Source: JAJDTQ01 sp963422385 | GTDB lineage: Bacteria > Desulfobacterota > Binatia > UBA9968 > JAJDTQ01 | Assembly: GCA_963422385.1 (NCBI GenBank) | Contig: OY729432.1 | Coordinates: 1,054,001-1,118,000, forward strand | DNA length: 64,000 bases | Reading direction: 5' to 3' | Part shown: positions 51,644-60,386 of the stretch, piece after piece | Position numbering within the stretch: the stretch's first letter is position 1 | Layout of the letters: the number at the start of each line of letters is the position of its first letter | The notes under the pieces: model-generated | What the model was told of the DNA's origin: nothing | What the model saw: the letters and a program-made list of their open reading frames with translations, nothing else | The model's database searches: none | Translations under genes and position numbers: made by a program

Positions 51644-52516
51644 TCAGCCGAAACGCCCGGTGATGTAGTCCTCGGTCAGGGGGTGGATGGGGTTGGTGAA
51701 GATCTGGTCCGTGGGGCCGACTTCCAGCAGATCTCCCAGATGGAAGTACGCGGTCCGTTGCGACACCCGGGCGGCCTGCTGCATGGAGTGGGTGACGATG
51801 GCGATGGTGTAGTCGCGTCCCAGCTCGTTGATCAGATCCTCGACTCGGGCGGTGGCGATGGGGTCGAGGGCCGAGCAGGGCTCATCCATGAGGATGACCT
51901 CCGGGCTCACCGCGATGGTCCGGGCGATGCACAACCGCTGCTGCTGGCCGCCGGACAGGCCGGTGCCGGGCTGGTCGAGCCGGTCCTTCACCTCTTCCCA
52001 CAATCCGGCGCGTTTGAGGCTGCTTTCGACGATCTCTTCGATCTCCGACCTGGACGCCGCCAATCCGTGGATACGCACGCCGTAGGCGATGTTGTCAAAG
52101 ATCGACTTGGGAAAGGGATTGGGCTTCTGGAACACCATTCCCACCTGGGCCCGTAGCGGCACCACGTCCATCCCCTTGTCGTAGATGTCCTGACCATCGA
52201 GCTTGATTTCACCCGTCATGCGACAGCCATCGATGGTGTCATTCATCCGGTTGAGCGCCCGGAGGAAGGTGGACTTGCCACACCCGGATGGACCGATCAT
52301 CGCGAGCACCTGTTCGCGGCCTATATCCAGACTCACGTTCTTGATGGCATGGTTGTCGCCGTAATAGACGTCCACGTTGCGGCAGGTCATGCGCGGATCG
52401 TCCGCGAACGGCGTGCCCACGGTCTCACGGCTTTGCCGCCGCTCGTCGACGGTCTCGGCCGCCCGGAACTCCAGCGCACCTGTTTCCATAACTGCTACAC
52501 CCACCTGGTCGGCCAT
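51644..52516 (-). CDS. pstB: Phosphate ABC transporter ATP-binding protein PstB
   Basis: 290 residues: VYYGDNHAIKNVSLDIG, Walker A MIGPSGCGKSTFLRALNRMN, Q-loop VGMVFQKPNPFPKSIFDN, signature GTGLSGGQQQRLCIARTIAV, Walker B VILMDEPCSALDPIATARVE. The NRMND and KPNPFP motifs are specific to PstB. An N-terminal extension of about 45 residues (MADQVGVAVMETGALEFRAA) is unusual. Last gene of pstSCAB; no phoU follows, since a PIN toxin gene converges on it. Confidence 0.95.
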   Translation of the reverse strand: MADQVGVAVMETGALEFRAAETVDERRQSRETVGTPFADDPRMTCRNVDVYYGDNHAIKNVSLDIGREQVLAMIGPSGCGKSTFLRALNRMNDTIDGCRMTGEIKLDGQDIYDKGMDVVPLRAQVGMVFQKPNPFPKSIFDNIAYGVRIHGLAASRSEIEEIVESSLKRAGLWEEVKDRLDQPGTGLSGGQQQRLCIARTIAVSPEVILMDEPCSALDPIATARVEDLINELGRDYTIAIVTHSMQQAARVSQRTAYFHLGDLLEVGPTDQIFTNPIHPLTEDYITGRFG

Positions 52517-52589
52517 GATCGGAGTCTCCCGAACTGTTTCCGTGCCGGGGCCCCATCCCGCGATGGCACGGCACCTCTTTTGTGCCAGT

Positions 52590-53879
52590 TTACCAGCGTC
52601 TTTCAAAGCGCCGCCGCAGCACGACGGCCATGGCGTTCATCAGGATGAGAAACGCCAGCAACACCATGATCGCCGCGGACGCCCGCTCCACGAAAGCGCG
52701 TTCCGGGCTGTCCAGCCAAAGGAAGATCTGCACGGGCAACGCGGTCGCTGCATCCGTTACGCCCCGTGGAACGTCCACCACGAACGCAACCATTCCGATC
52801 ATCAGCAGAGGCGCCGTCTCTCCCAGAGCCCGCGCCATGCCGATGATCGTCCCGGTCAACATGCCGGGCATGGCCAGGGGCAACACGTGGTGAGCGATCA
52901 TCTGCATCCTGGACGCGCCCACCCCCAGGGCCGCCTCCCTTATCGACGGCGGCACGGACTTGAGCGCCGCGCGGCCGGCGATGATGATGGTGGGAAGCGT
53001 CATCAGGGTAAGAACCAGTCCTCCCACCAGGGGCGCGGAGCGCGGCAGACCGAACAGATTGATGAACACGGCCAGACCGAGCAGGCCGAAGACGATGGAC
53101 GGCACCGCCGCCAGGTTGTTGATGTTGACCTCGATCAGGCCGGTCAAGCGATTCCTGGGGGCAATCTCCTCCAGGTAGACGGCGGTGGCCACGCCGAGCG
53201 GGAACGACAACGACAACGTCACCAAGAGGGTGAAGAACGAGCCCATGGCCGCCCCCCGGATGCCGGCAAGCTCCGGCTCCCGGGAGTCTCCGGCCGTGAA
53301 GAAGGTGACGTTGAAACGCGACTCGACCCGCCCCTCGGCCGCGAGGCGATCGAACCACTCGATCTGCCTGTCGGACAGCCGCCGGTCCGACTCCGGGCGC
53401 GTCCGGTCCACGTTTCCCTTGTGGAGCATATCGTAGTCGTCGTTGGCGGGCACCCACATCTCGGTTTTCGCACCTACCAGCGAGGGATCGTCAAGGGTCA
53501 TACGGCGAAGCTGGAAGACGGTTCCCCGACTGACCAGCTTGGCGACATCCCGCCGGTTCCGTCTTCCCCTCACCTCGGGAAAAAGCGAACGCACCGACGC
53601 CTTGACCACGGCGCCGTAGTCGGCCGACCCGAGGGTTTCACGATCACCGGTCCCTTGGGGGTCGATCACCTGTGGATCGAAAAAGACCGGCAGCTTGACA
53701 TGGGTCTGCCAGAAGGCGGAGTAGCCGGTGACGATGATGTTGACGAACATCACCACCAGGAACGCGAGTCCCAGGAGAACCGCCGCACGCCCGAAGTTCT
53801 TGAAGCGCCGTTCGGCCCGATTCCGGCGGGCAAGGGTGCCGCGCACGCATTCGATGGCGCTTTTCGAGCGTGTTGCCAT
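52590..53879 (-). CDS. pstA: Phosphate ABC transporter permease PstA
   Basis: 429 residues, longer than E. coli PstA because of a ~170-residue soluble insertion after the first helix (FLVVMFVNIIVTGYSAFW). The permease core has GVATAVYLEEIAPRNRLTGL, IEVNINNLAAVPSIVFGLLG and the EAA loop REAALGVGASRMQMIAHHVL, with LPLAMPGMLTGTIIGMARAL. This long form is typical of several proteobacterial and related lineages. It starts two bases after pstC stops. Confidence 0.93.
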   Translation of the reverse strand: MATRSKSAIECVRGTLARRNRAERRFKNFGRAAVLLGLAFLVVMFVNIIVTGYSAFWQTHVKLPVFFDPQVIDPQGTGDRETLGSADYGAVVKASVRSLFPEVRGRRNRRDVAKLVSRGTVFQLRRMTLDDPSLVGAKTEMWVPANDDYDMLHKGNVDRTRPESDRRLSDRQIEWFDRLAAEGRVESRFNVTFFTAGDSREPELAGIRGAAMGSFFTLLVTLSLSFPLGVATAVYLEEIAPRNRLTGLIEVNINNLAAVPSIVFGLLGLAVFINLFGLPRSAPLVGGLVLTLMTLPTIIIAGRAALKSVPPSIREAALGVGASRMQMIAHHVLPLAMPGMLTGTIIGMARALGETAPLLMIGMVAFVVDVPRGVTDAATALPVQIFLWLDSPERAFVERASAAIMVLLAFLILMNAMAVVLRRRFERRW

Positions 53880-53881
53880 GA

Positions 53882-55261
53882 CTACTCGTACTGCTCCCGG
53901 TATTTGCGCACCACCTGCAAGGCGATGACGTTCAAGCCCAAGGTGACGACGAAAAGCACCAGGCCCAACGCGAATGCGGCCAATGTCTTGGGACTGTCGA
54001 ACTCCTGATCGCCGGTCAGCAGGGTCACGATCTGTACCGTTACGGTGGTAACCGCCCGGAGCGGATTGGCCGTGAGGTTCGCGGCCAGTCCGGCAGCCAT
54101 GACGACGATCATCGTTTCCCCGATGGCGCGCGAGACCGCCAGCAGAACGCCCCCGACGATGCCGGGGAGGGCGGCGGGGATGACCACCTTCTTGATGGTC
54201 TCGGACTGGGTCGAGCCCAGCGCATAGGCGCCGTCACGCATGGCCTGCGGTACCGCATTGATCACATCATCGGAAAGCGAGGAGACGAACGGAATGATCA
54301 TCACCCCCATGACCAGGCCTGCGGCCAGGGCGCTCTCGGACGCTACATCGAGACCGACGCTTTCGCCCAATCCACGGATGAACGGCGCCACCGTCAGGGC
54401 CGCAAAGAATCCGTAGACCACGGTGGGGATACCCGCCAGCACCTCGAGCAAGGGCTTGACCACCGCCCGCACCCCAGGCCGGGCGTACTCGGCGAGATAG
54501 ATGGCCGACATCAGGCCAACCGGAACGGCAACCAGCATGGCGATGAAGGAGATGAGCAGCGTGCCGGCAAACAGCGGGATGGCGCCGAAGGCTCCCGATG
54601 CTCCCACCTGGTCGGCTCGAATGGCCATCTGCGGGCTCCACTCGGCGCCGAAGATGAACTCGGTCAAGGGCACCGCCTGAAAGAAGCGGAGCGATTCGAA
54701 CAGCACCGACAGCACGATTCCCACGGTGGTGAGGATGGCGATGGTGGAACTCGCCATCAGGAAGCCCAGGATACTGCGTTCCACCGCGTTCCGCGCGCGC
54801 TTGCCGGGCTTGATGGTGCGCCATGCCATGGCTCCACAGAACGCACCCAGCGCCAGCACGGCCACGGTGACGGCGATGGCGCCATAGCCCTGCAATCGCA
54901 TGTAACGGTCCGCCGCGGCCAACATGGCCGGGCTCCTCCGGGAGGCGATGTTGCCCGACGCCAGGTTCCTGATGTCGTTGATGACCAGATTGAGCCGCTC
55001 CGGCGGCAGGCTTTGAACCTCTTGAGGCAGGTCGGTGACCACGATCCGGGTGACGATGGGACCCTTGAGAGACACTCCGATGGCCAGCAGCAGGAGCGCC
55101 GGAAACGCCGCCCACAGGGCGGTGTAGAGGCCGTGGTAGCCGGGAAGGGAGTGCAGATTGCGGACGGCCCCCCGGGCGAGGGAAATGGAGCGCCGCCACC
55201 CCAAGTAGTAGCTTACGGAGCTCAAGCCCAGTAACGCGAGGATCAAACTTGGGGATCCCAT
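53882..55261 (-). CDS. pstC: Phosphate ABC transporter permease PstC
   Basis: 459 residues, long-form PstC with an N-terminal helix pair and soluble region before the permease core: VGLMSAIYLAEYARPGVRAV, LLEVLAGIPTVVYGFFAALT and RDGAYALGSTQSETIKKVVI with PAALPGIVGGVLLAVSRAIG. The ribosome site before ATG 55261 is weak (GAGG), and a hairpin separates it from pstS, which fits lower expression of the permeases than of the binding protein. Confidence 0.93.
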   Translation of the reverse strand: MGSPSLILALLGLSSVSYYLGWRRSISLARGAVRNLHSLPGYHGLYTALWAAFPALLLLAIGVSLKGPIVTRIVVTDLPQEVQSLPPERLNLVINDIRNLASGNIASRRSPAMLAAADRYMRLQGYGAIAVTVAVLALGAFCGAMAWRTIKPGKRARNAVERSILGFLMASSTIAILTTVGIVLSVLFESLRFFQAVPLTEFIFGAEWSPQMAIRADQVGASGAFGAIPLFAGTLLISFIAMLVAVPVGLMSAIYLAEYARPGVRAVVKPLLEVLAGIPTVVYGFFAALTVAPFIRGLGESVGLDVASESALAAGLVMGVMIIPFVSSLSDDVINAVPQAMRDGAYALGSTQSETIKKVVIPAALPGIVGGVLLAVSRAIGETMIVVMAAGLAANLTANPLRAVTTVTVQIVTLLTGDQEFDSPKTLAAFALGLVLFVVTLGLNVIALQVVRKYREQYE

Positions 55262-55313
55262 GGCCTCGGGGAACCTTTACCGGTTCACGCCGACCGCGTC
55301 CCGCGGTCGGGTT

Positions 55314-55359
55314 GCGAGTCCGGCTGCGGCGGATCGCTCTCACCGCAGCCGGGACTCGC
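55314..55359 (-). terminator. Attenuator-like hairpin between pstS and pstC
   Basis: GCGAGTCCGGCTGCGG (55314-55329) pairs with 55343-55359 with one bulged base. It lies 12 bp downstream of the pstS stop, where pst operons usually carry a processing or partial-termination hairpin that raises PstS relative to PstCAB. Confidence 0.55.
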
Positions 55360-55371
55360 ATGACGTTACAG

Positions 55372-56415
55372 TTACAGAGCCAGATTCTTCAGGTTTTTCA
55401 CGTCCGAAGAGAACTGCGCATGCTCTTTCTCGGGCATGGGGATCAGCCCCTTGTCGGACAGATAACCCTCGTCGCCCCAAGCCTTCTCACTGGTGTACTC
55501 GGCGAGAAATTCCCGCATGCCCGGGATCACGTCCAGATGAGCCTTCTTGATGTAGATGTACAACGGACGCGAAACCGGATAGCTGCCGTCGGCGATGGTC
55601 TCGAACTCGGGCTTGACGCCGTTGATGGACGCGCCCTGGAGCTTGTCCGTGTTCTGGTCGAGAAAGCTGAAGCCGAAGATTCCGAAGGCATCGGGGTTGG
55701 CGTCCAGCTTCTGCACGATCAGGTTGTCGTTCTCGCCCGCCTCGACGAACGCACCGTCCTCACGCATGGTGCGGCAAGCGGCCCGTCCGGGCTTCTTCGA
55801 CATCTTCTTGATGGCGGCAAACGTCTTGCAGCCGGCGTCCATCACCAACTCGACGAACGCGTCCCGCGTTCCGGACGTCGGCGGAGGGCCCAGCACCTCG
55901 ATCTTCACGGCCGGGAGCTCGGAGTTGACATCCTTCCAGGTCTTGTAGGGGTTGGCCTTGCGCTTGCTCCCGTTGGCATTGGCCGGCACTTCCTTGGCCA
56001 GGGCGAGAAAGAGATCACGCGGCGTGAGGCTCAGCGCTCCGCTCTTCTTCGAGTTGGCCACCGCGATGCCGTCGTAGCCGACCTTGAGCTCGACGATCTG
56101 GTTGACGCCGTTCCTGGCGCACCGCGTAACCTCGCTCTTCTTGATGCGCCGCGAAGAGTTGGTCATGTCGGGATGCTCCACGCCGACGCCCGCGCAGAAG
56201 AGCTTGAGGCCGCCGCCCGAGCCGGTGGACTCGACCTTGGGGGTCTTGAACTTGGTGGTCTTGCCGAACTGCTCGGCGACCACCGTGGTAAACGGATACA
56301 CCGTGGACGATCCGACGATCTGGATGTAGTCGCGCTGTTGCGCCGCCGCCGAGGTCGCCAGACCTGCCACGGCCAGTGCAACCACTGCTGCCATTAACAC
56401 GGCTTGCCGAAACAT
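55372..56415 (-). CDS. pstS: Phosphate-binding protein PstS
   Basis: 347 residues with a signal peptide (MFRQAVLMAAVVALAVAGLA, cleavage near TSAAA). QIVGSSTVYPFTTVVAEQFG begins the mature binding fold; VGYDGIAVANSKKSGALSLT, GPPPTSGTRDAFVELVMDAG and the FGIFGFSFLDQN region supply the phosphate site (GSS, TSGTRD). Start ATG 56415 follows AAGGAGGGTTTCCCC. First gene of pstSCAB; a Pho-box-like repeat lies about 145 bp upstream. Confidence 0.95.
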   Translation of the reverse strand: MFRQAVLMAAVVALAVAGLATSAAAQQRDYIQIVGSSTVYPFTTVVAEQFGKTTKFKTPKVESTGSGGGLKLFCAGVGVEHPDMTNSSRRIKKSEVTRCARNGVNQIVELKVGYDGIAVANSKKSGALSLTPRDLFLALAKEVPANANGSKRKANPYKTWKDVNSELPAVKIEVLGPPPTSGTRDAFVELVMDAGCKTFAAIKKMSKKPGRAACRTMREDGAFVEAGENDNLIVQKLDANPDAFGIFGFSFLDQNTDKLQGASINGVKPEFETIADGSYPVSRPLYIYIKKAHLDVIPGMREFLAEYTSEKAWGDEGYLSDKGLIPMPEKEHAQFSSDVKNLKNLAL

Positions 56416-56559
56416 GGGGAAACCCTCCTTTTTGGTTATACCTTTGTCGCTGGGCTCAATCACCGAGCGAAGGGTCCCATGACCCTGCCAGTGTTGGCAG
56501 GAATCTCACCGACGGTAATTATCAGTCTATGACGGCGACATCACAGAGAAATTAAACCA

Positions 56560-56580
56560 CTGTTACAAGTCTGTTACGAA
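56560..56580 (+). promoter_or_regulatory. Pho-box-like direct repeat
   Basis: CTGTTACAAGTCTGTTACGA: two CTGTTAC units 11 bp apart, the spacing of PhoB half-sites (CTGTNA-N5-CTGTNA). They read on the plus strand, opposite to pstS. Located in the only sizeable gap between the arsenic cassette and pstS. Confidence 0.5.
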
Positions 56581-56704
56581 GGCAGGGGAAAGGAAGCCCC
56601 AAGGATCGAGAAGGCAGCGACGCGGCGGGAAGCGGGCGTCTTTCCTTTGCTGTGAAAATACAATTTTCATGCCTTCGGGGTGGTCGTGCAACGACCATGA
56701 GCGT

Positions 56705-57235
56705 TTAGGCGGAAGGCGCGGTCTCGTTCTGTGACCTGCCTTCCTGGCCGATCTCGTCCAGACGCCGCTGAAGCGCCGACCGATCGAGAGAGGTCAGGGG
56801 CAGGCTCACGAAAATCGAGATCCTGTTGTAGAGCATCCGGTAGACGTCGGCGAAGTCCATTCGTTGCTCGGCCTCGTTACCTTCCACCGCGGCCGGGTCG
56901 GGAATACCCCAGTGGGCGGACATGGGTTGGCCGGGCCACAGAGGACAGACTTCCTGGGCCGCCTGATCGCAAACCGTGAACACCAACTGCATCTCGGGGG
57001 CTCCGGGGGCCGCGAACTCGTCCCAACTCTTGGAGCGGAGATCGTCCGTCAGGTAGTTGAGCTTCTTCAACGTCTCGATGGTGTGTGGGTTGATCTCGCC
57101 CTTTGGGTGGCTGCCGGCGCTGAACGCCCGAAACCGCCCTCGTCCCAGGCGGTTCAGGATGCATTCGCCCATGACGCTGCGGGCGGAGTTCCCGGTGCAC
57201 AGGCAAAGCACGTTGAAGAGTTTGTCGTCACTCAT
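56705..57235 (-). CDS. arsC: Arsenate reductase, low-molecular-weight phosphatase type
   Basis: 176 residues. The active-site P-loop NVLCLCTGNSARSVMGE is the CX5R motif of thioredoxin-coupled ArsC, and VFTVCDQAAQEVCPLWPGQP carries the second and third redox cysteines. HWGIPDPAAVEGNEAEQRM is the typical C-terminal Asp-Pro loop. It reduces arsenate to arsenite. The ATG at 57235 is the first in frame after the aquaporin stop. It completes an arsR-aqpS-arsC cassette; there is no arsB pump, so arsenite would leave by the channel, as proposed in Sinorhizobium. Confidence 0.92.
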   Translation of the reverse strand: MSDDKLFNVLCLCTGNSARSVMGECILNRLGRGRFRAFSAGSHPKGEINPHTIETLKKLNYLTDDLRSKSWDEFAAPGAPEMQLVFTVCDQAAQEVCPLWPGQPMSAHWGIPDPAAVEGNEAEQRMDFADVYRMLYNRISIFVSLPLTSLDRSALQRRLDEIGQEGRSQNETAPSA

Positions 57236-57258
57236 AATATGGACCTTCTGGGTCGTGA

Positions 57259-58029
57259 TTATTGGACTGACGTGGATCCCGGCTTTCGCCGGAATGACGG
57301 ATCGGGGACACCGTCGCCTGTTTCGGCTTCGATGACGGCCGAGGCCGGACGTCCGGGCGGCACCAGCCACCGGAACAACGCGGTGGCCGCGCCCGCGCCG
57401 ATGAACTGCACCACGATGAACGCGGGGGCGTGCATCGGGTATATCCCCGCGAAGGTGTCCGAAAGCGTCCGGGCCACGGTCACCGCAGGATTGGCGAATG
57501 ACGTGGACGAGGTGAACCAGTAGGCCGCGGTGATGTAGCCGCCAACGGCGAACGGCACCGCCGAGCTCCGCAGCCTCACGCAGCCCTGGATCACCGAAAG
57601 CAGGCCGAAGGTCGCGACGAACTCGCCCAGCCACTGTCCCGCTCCGAAGCGATGCTTCTGCGAGAAGAACACCGCGGGTTCGTCGAACATGAGGTTGGCC
57701 ACGATCACTCCGACGATGGCCCCGATGACCTGCACGGCTACGTAGCCCGGAACGTCGCGCCACGACAACCCGCCCAGGAAACCTTCGGCCACGGTCACCG
57801 CCGGGTTGAAGTGGGCGCCGGAGATGGGGCTGAAGGTCAGGATCAGCACCGTGAGCGCGGCGCCCGTGGACACCGTGTTGGCAAGCAAGGCCACCGCGAC
57901 GTTGCCGCCGGCCAGCCGCTCTCCCATGATGCCCGACCCCACCGCCGCGGCCAGCAGGAACGCCGTACCGACGGCTTCCGCGGTCAGGCGACGCGGGAAG
58001 TCTTTCGGGTTTTTTTCGGTTTGCTCCAT
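57259..58029 (-). CDS. aqpS: Aquaglyceroporin (AqpS-like), arsenite channel
   Basis: 256 residues with six membrane helices and two NPA boxes, SGAHFNPAVTVAEGF and STSFANPAVTVARTL. Its position between arsR and arsC identifies it as an AqpS-type channel letting arsenite out. The start ATG at 58029 overlaps the arsR 3' end by 46 bp, so the two are translated as one operon. The C-terminal 11 residues (SFRRKPGSTSV) come from a common palindromic repeat that has been read into the gene. Confidence 0.9.
   Translation of the reverse strand: MEQTEKNPKDFPRRLTAEAVGTAFLLAAAVGSGIMGERLAGGNVAVALLANTVSTGAALTVLILTFSPISGAHFNPAVTVAEGFLGGLSWRDVPGYVAVQVIGAIVGVIVANLMFDEPAVFFSQKHRFGAGQWLGEFVATFGLLSVIQGCVRLRSSAVPFAVGGYITAAYWFTSSTSFANPAVTVARTLSDTFAGIYPMHAPAFIVVQFIGAGAATALFRWLVPPGRPASAVIEAETGDGVPDPSFRRKPGSTSVQ
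57271..57300. repeat. Palindromic intergenic repeat of the CGTCATTCCGGCGAAAGCCG type
   Basis: GGATCCCGGCTTTCGCCGGA followed by ATGACGG: the widespread 'VIPAKAGIH' repeat sequence (arms CCCGGC/GCCGGA around TTTC). It codes for the last residues of the aquaporin on the minus strand. Only one copy seen in this window. Confidence 0.7.
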
Positions 58030-58361
58030 GGACCGTCCCGAGCCGGCTCACACACGGGGACCGTGCAGGCGTCAACGTTGCCGCCGCAACAGTTCTCCGT
58101 CAGGTAGCCGAGCAGTTCGTTCATGACCTCGAAGTTGGACCGGTAGATGAGCGAACGCGACTCCCGCCGGAACTCCACGAGCCCGGCCTGCCTGAGCGCA
58201 TTCAGGTGAAAAGAGAGGGTGGCCGGGGGCAGGGAGAGCCGCTTCCCGATCTGCCCCGCGGGCAACCCCTCGGGGCCCACCTCCACCAGCAGGCGGAAGA
58301 TGTCCAGCCGCGTCTCCTGCGCCAGCGCTGCCAGCGCGCCCACCGCGTGCTTATGTTCCAT
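57984..58361 (-). CDS. arsR: ArsR-family transcriptional repressor
   Basis: 125 residues: ALAALAQETRLDIFRLLVEV (winged-helix start), GQIGKRLSLPPATLSFHLNA (recognition helix) and LVEFRRESRSLIYRS. Cysteines cluster at the C terminus (ENCCGGNVDACTVPVC), the arsenite-sensing type found in ArsR of Acidithiobacillus and Corynebacterium. An inverted repeat surrounds its start. It represses the arsR-aqpS-arsC operon in the absence of arsenite. Confidence 0.92.
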   Translation of the reverse strand: MEHKHAVGALAALAQETRLDIFRLLVEVGPEGLPAGQIGKRLSLPPATLSFHLNALRQAGLVEFRRESRSLIYRSNFEVMNELLGYLTENCCGGNVDACTVPVCEPARDGPWSKPKKTRKTSRVA

Positions 58362-58385
58362 ATTTCCAGTATTATGGAAAATATT
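58360..58385. promoter_or_regulatory. Likely ArsR operator
   Basis: ATATTTCCAGTATTATGGAA AATAT: a dyad with TTTCCA/TGGAAA half-sites at 58363-58368 and 58375-58380, extended by ATA/TAT, immediately upstream of the arsR start. ArsR operators are AT-rich dyads at this position. Confidence 0.55.
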
Positions 58386-58433
58386 GCATGAAATCAACAA
58401 ATGGCGAAGACCTCGTGAAGAGATTTTCCGTCG

Positions 58434-59303
58434 CTACCGCCGGTCGGGCGAATGGCCCAAGCGCTCCAGAAGATAGGCTGGCAGACTCACGATCCGGATC
58501 TCGTCCATTGTGGTGACGAAGTATGGCGCCAGACTCGCCAAGTACCCGGTACGAAGCCCGTGCAGCCGCAGATAGCCGGCGATTCCTCGCATGTGCTTGC
58601 GGTTCACGGTCAGCGCCGCCTTGCATTCGACCGGAAGGGCAGTATCGCCCCGTTTCACGATGAAGTCGATCTCCACCCCTGACGGGGTTCGCTTCCAACC
58701 GGAGAGAGCCGTACCGGAGCGCGCCAGCTCGATGGCGGTCTGGTTTTCGATCACCGCGCCGAGAGTCGTTCGAGCCCCGGCGGAGAGGGTGTTGACGGCG
58801 CTGATGAACGGCACCGCGGACTCACGCAACTCGCTCAGCACGAGGTCGGAAAGGTGCTTCTTGTCATGGGCCAGCAGGAATTCCGAGAACGAGAATGGCC
58901 CCAGGATGAAACGGCGAACACGGCCTACGGGATAGCGGGCCTTGGGGCGGAAAAGACGCGTGAGGGTGGAGCCCGACAAGATGACCGTGGCCTTCGGCCA
59001 TTCTTCCTTCATGAAGCGCACGAACTCTCCGAGCTTGCGGCTCTCCTGCGCCTCGTCGATGAACAGAACCTGGTCTGCATCGCCCTGGAAATCGAAGCGG
59101 TCACGCAGCACGTCCTCGTATTCGGCAAAGTCCCGGCAATCATCGAAAACCGACCGAATCAGCGCGTCTCGCTCCAGATTCACGTGCACGGCGCACTTTG
59201 GGGATTGCTGCAGGACGCGTTCTGCCAGCGTGGTCTTTCCCACTTGACGGGCGCCTTCCAGGAGCAACACCGGCTTGAATCTTGTTTCTTTGTCATTCTG
59301 CAC
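58434..59303 (-). CDS. AAA_14 ATPase with DUF4143 domain
   Basis: 289 residues: Walker A LLLEGARQVGKTTLAERVLQ, acidic Walker B DQVLFIDEAQESRKLGEFVR, sensor VILSGSTLTRLFRPKARYPV, then DUF4143 with VEIDFIVKRGDTALPVECKA. The DUF4143 part shows a PD-(D/E)xK-like E/D-x-K (VECKA). The family is usually 380-430 residues; here the linker is short, with a gap after SDLVLSELRESAVPFISA. Function is unknown; these genes are common in accessory DNA. Upstream, the divergent genes share a 130-bp gap. Confidence 0.8.
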   Translation of the reverse strand: MQNDKETRFKPVLLLEGARQVGKTTLAERVLQQSPKCAVHVNLERDALIRSVFDDCRDFAEYEDVLRDRFDFQGDADQVLFIDEAQESRKLGEFVRFMKEEWPKATVILSGSTLTRLFRPKARYPVGRVRRFILGPFSFSEFLLAHDKKHLSDLVLSELRESAVPFISAVNTLSAGARTTLGAVIENQTAIELARSGTALSGWKRTPSGVEIDFIVKRGDTALPVECKAALTVNRKHMRGIAGYLRLHGLRTGYLASLAPYFVTTMDEIRIVSLPAYLLERLGHSPDRR

Positions 59304-59439
59304 TGGACGAACTTGGCGTTGACATCCATTTGCGAACCGGGCAAAGTCCCGGTTGTCGAGGATACCATCAACACATCGAAGTGCACTTTATCCAGGCAAG
59401 CGGACCGTCTCGGAAACCAAGACATTCCAGGAAAAACGT

Positions 59440-59730
59440 ATGGCTTTACGAGTAGGCAATCGGGTATGGCTTCCCTGTGAGGTGAAACCAGGACCTTTCT
59501 CGAACGAGCGGCTTGTTCGGGTCAAGCTCTCCACCCGTGAATGGATCGGATTCGTTGATACGGGCGCCCTGAAAGATGAAATAGAAACAGGCCCGACACA
59601 TGTCCTTGCCATCCTGACCTCCATTGATGACGACTGCGCAACCGCCATCGTCCAGGGACATGCCATCGATGCCCGATATGTGCAGGCATCAACCTCAGAG
59701 GTGGAACCGTTTGTTCCTCTCGCGCCCTGA
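59440..59730 (+). CDS. Small hypothetical protein
   Basis: 96 residues starting MALRVGNRVWLPCEVKPGPF. The sheet-rich sequence (RLVRVKLSTREWIGFVDTGA, HVLAILTSIDDDCATAIVQG) looks like an SH3- or OB-like barrel but no family is recognised. AGGA lies seven bases before the ATG. Its last 20 bp overlap the start of the dCTP-deaminase gene, so they are probably cotranscribed. Confidence 0.65.
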   Translation: MALRVGNRVWLPCEVKPGPFSNERLVRVKLSTREWIGFVDTGALKDEIETGPTHVLAILTSIDDDCATAIVQGHAIDARYVQASTSEVEPFVPLAP

Positions 59731-60301
59731 CCTGATCGGATATCTTCAGGAGCGCCGTCTTCGCTTCGAGCCTGCCGTGTCCGAAGACAGGATAGCCCAG
59801 GTCTCCGTTGACCTCCTGCTCGGGAAGCGGTTTACGAGGTTCAAGAAGGATGTACCCGGCTATCTCACCTCCGTACGCATGGACCCCTCGCTTTGGAGTT
59901 CCAAAGACCTATGGGAGAACGAAGAGGCCGATACCTTCCGGTTGGAGCCGAATGAATTCGTCCTGGCGCAGACTCTGGAACGTGTCTGCATGCCGAATGA
60001 CTTGATCGGGCTTGTCGAGGGGCGCAGCAGCTACGCAAGAATTGGCGTGACGGTCCATGTAACCGCACCGAAAGTCGATCCTGGGTTCCAGGGTCACATC
60101 ACCCTGGAAATGGCAAACTTCGGGAAAATACCCGTAGAACTGCGAGCGGGTGTTGATAAACCCGCCCAACTCCTGCTCGCGAAAACAACCCAGCCGCTGC
60201 CCGAATCCGAACTCTACGGAACGGACCCGGCCGACCTGTTCCAAAATCAGACGGAACCCATTCCCAAATCCCGTCGCGGGCGACTCGGACCGGCGGTGTG
60301 A
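59711..60301 (+). CDS. dcd: dCTP deaminase
   Basis: 196 residues: SRPDLIGYLQERRLRFEPAV, AQVSVDLLLGKRFTRFKK and the conserved catalytic/substrate region EGRSSYARIGVTVHVTAPKV, DPGFQGHITLEMANFG. The glutamate and Arg-Ser-Ser-x-Ala-Arg set is the signature of Dcd, which deaminates dCTP to dUTP for thymidylate synthesis. A TTG start at 59711 is supported by AGAGGTGG upstream and by alignment with the usual MxLSxxDI start. It overlaps the preceding small gene. Confidence 0.88.
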   Translation: MFLSRPDLIGYLQERRLRFEPAVSEDRIAQVSVDLLLGKRFTRFKKDVPGYLTSVRMDPSLWSSKDLWENEEADTFRLEPNEFVLAQTLERVCMPNDLIGLVEGRSSYARIGVTVHVTAPKVDPGFQGHITLEMANFGKIPVELRAGVDKPAQLLLAKTTQPLPESELYGTDPADLFQNQTEPIPKSRRGRLGPAV

Positions 60302-60386
60302 GAACATCGCTCAGGCTGGCGCGGGTGGACAATCTCGCGTAGACTGGCCGCATCCATCCAGAACATATTCGGACAAGGAGTGCGCA

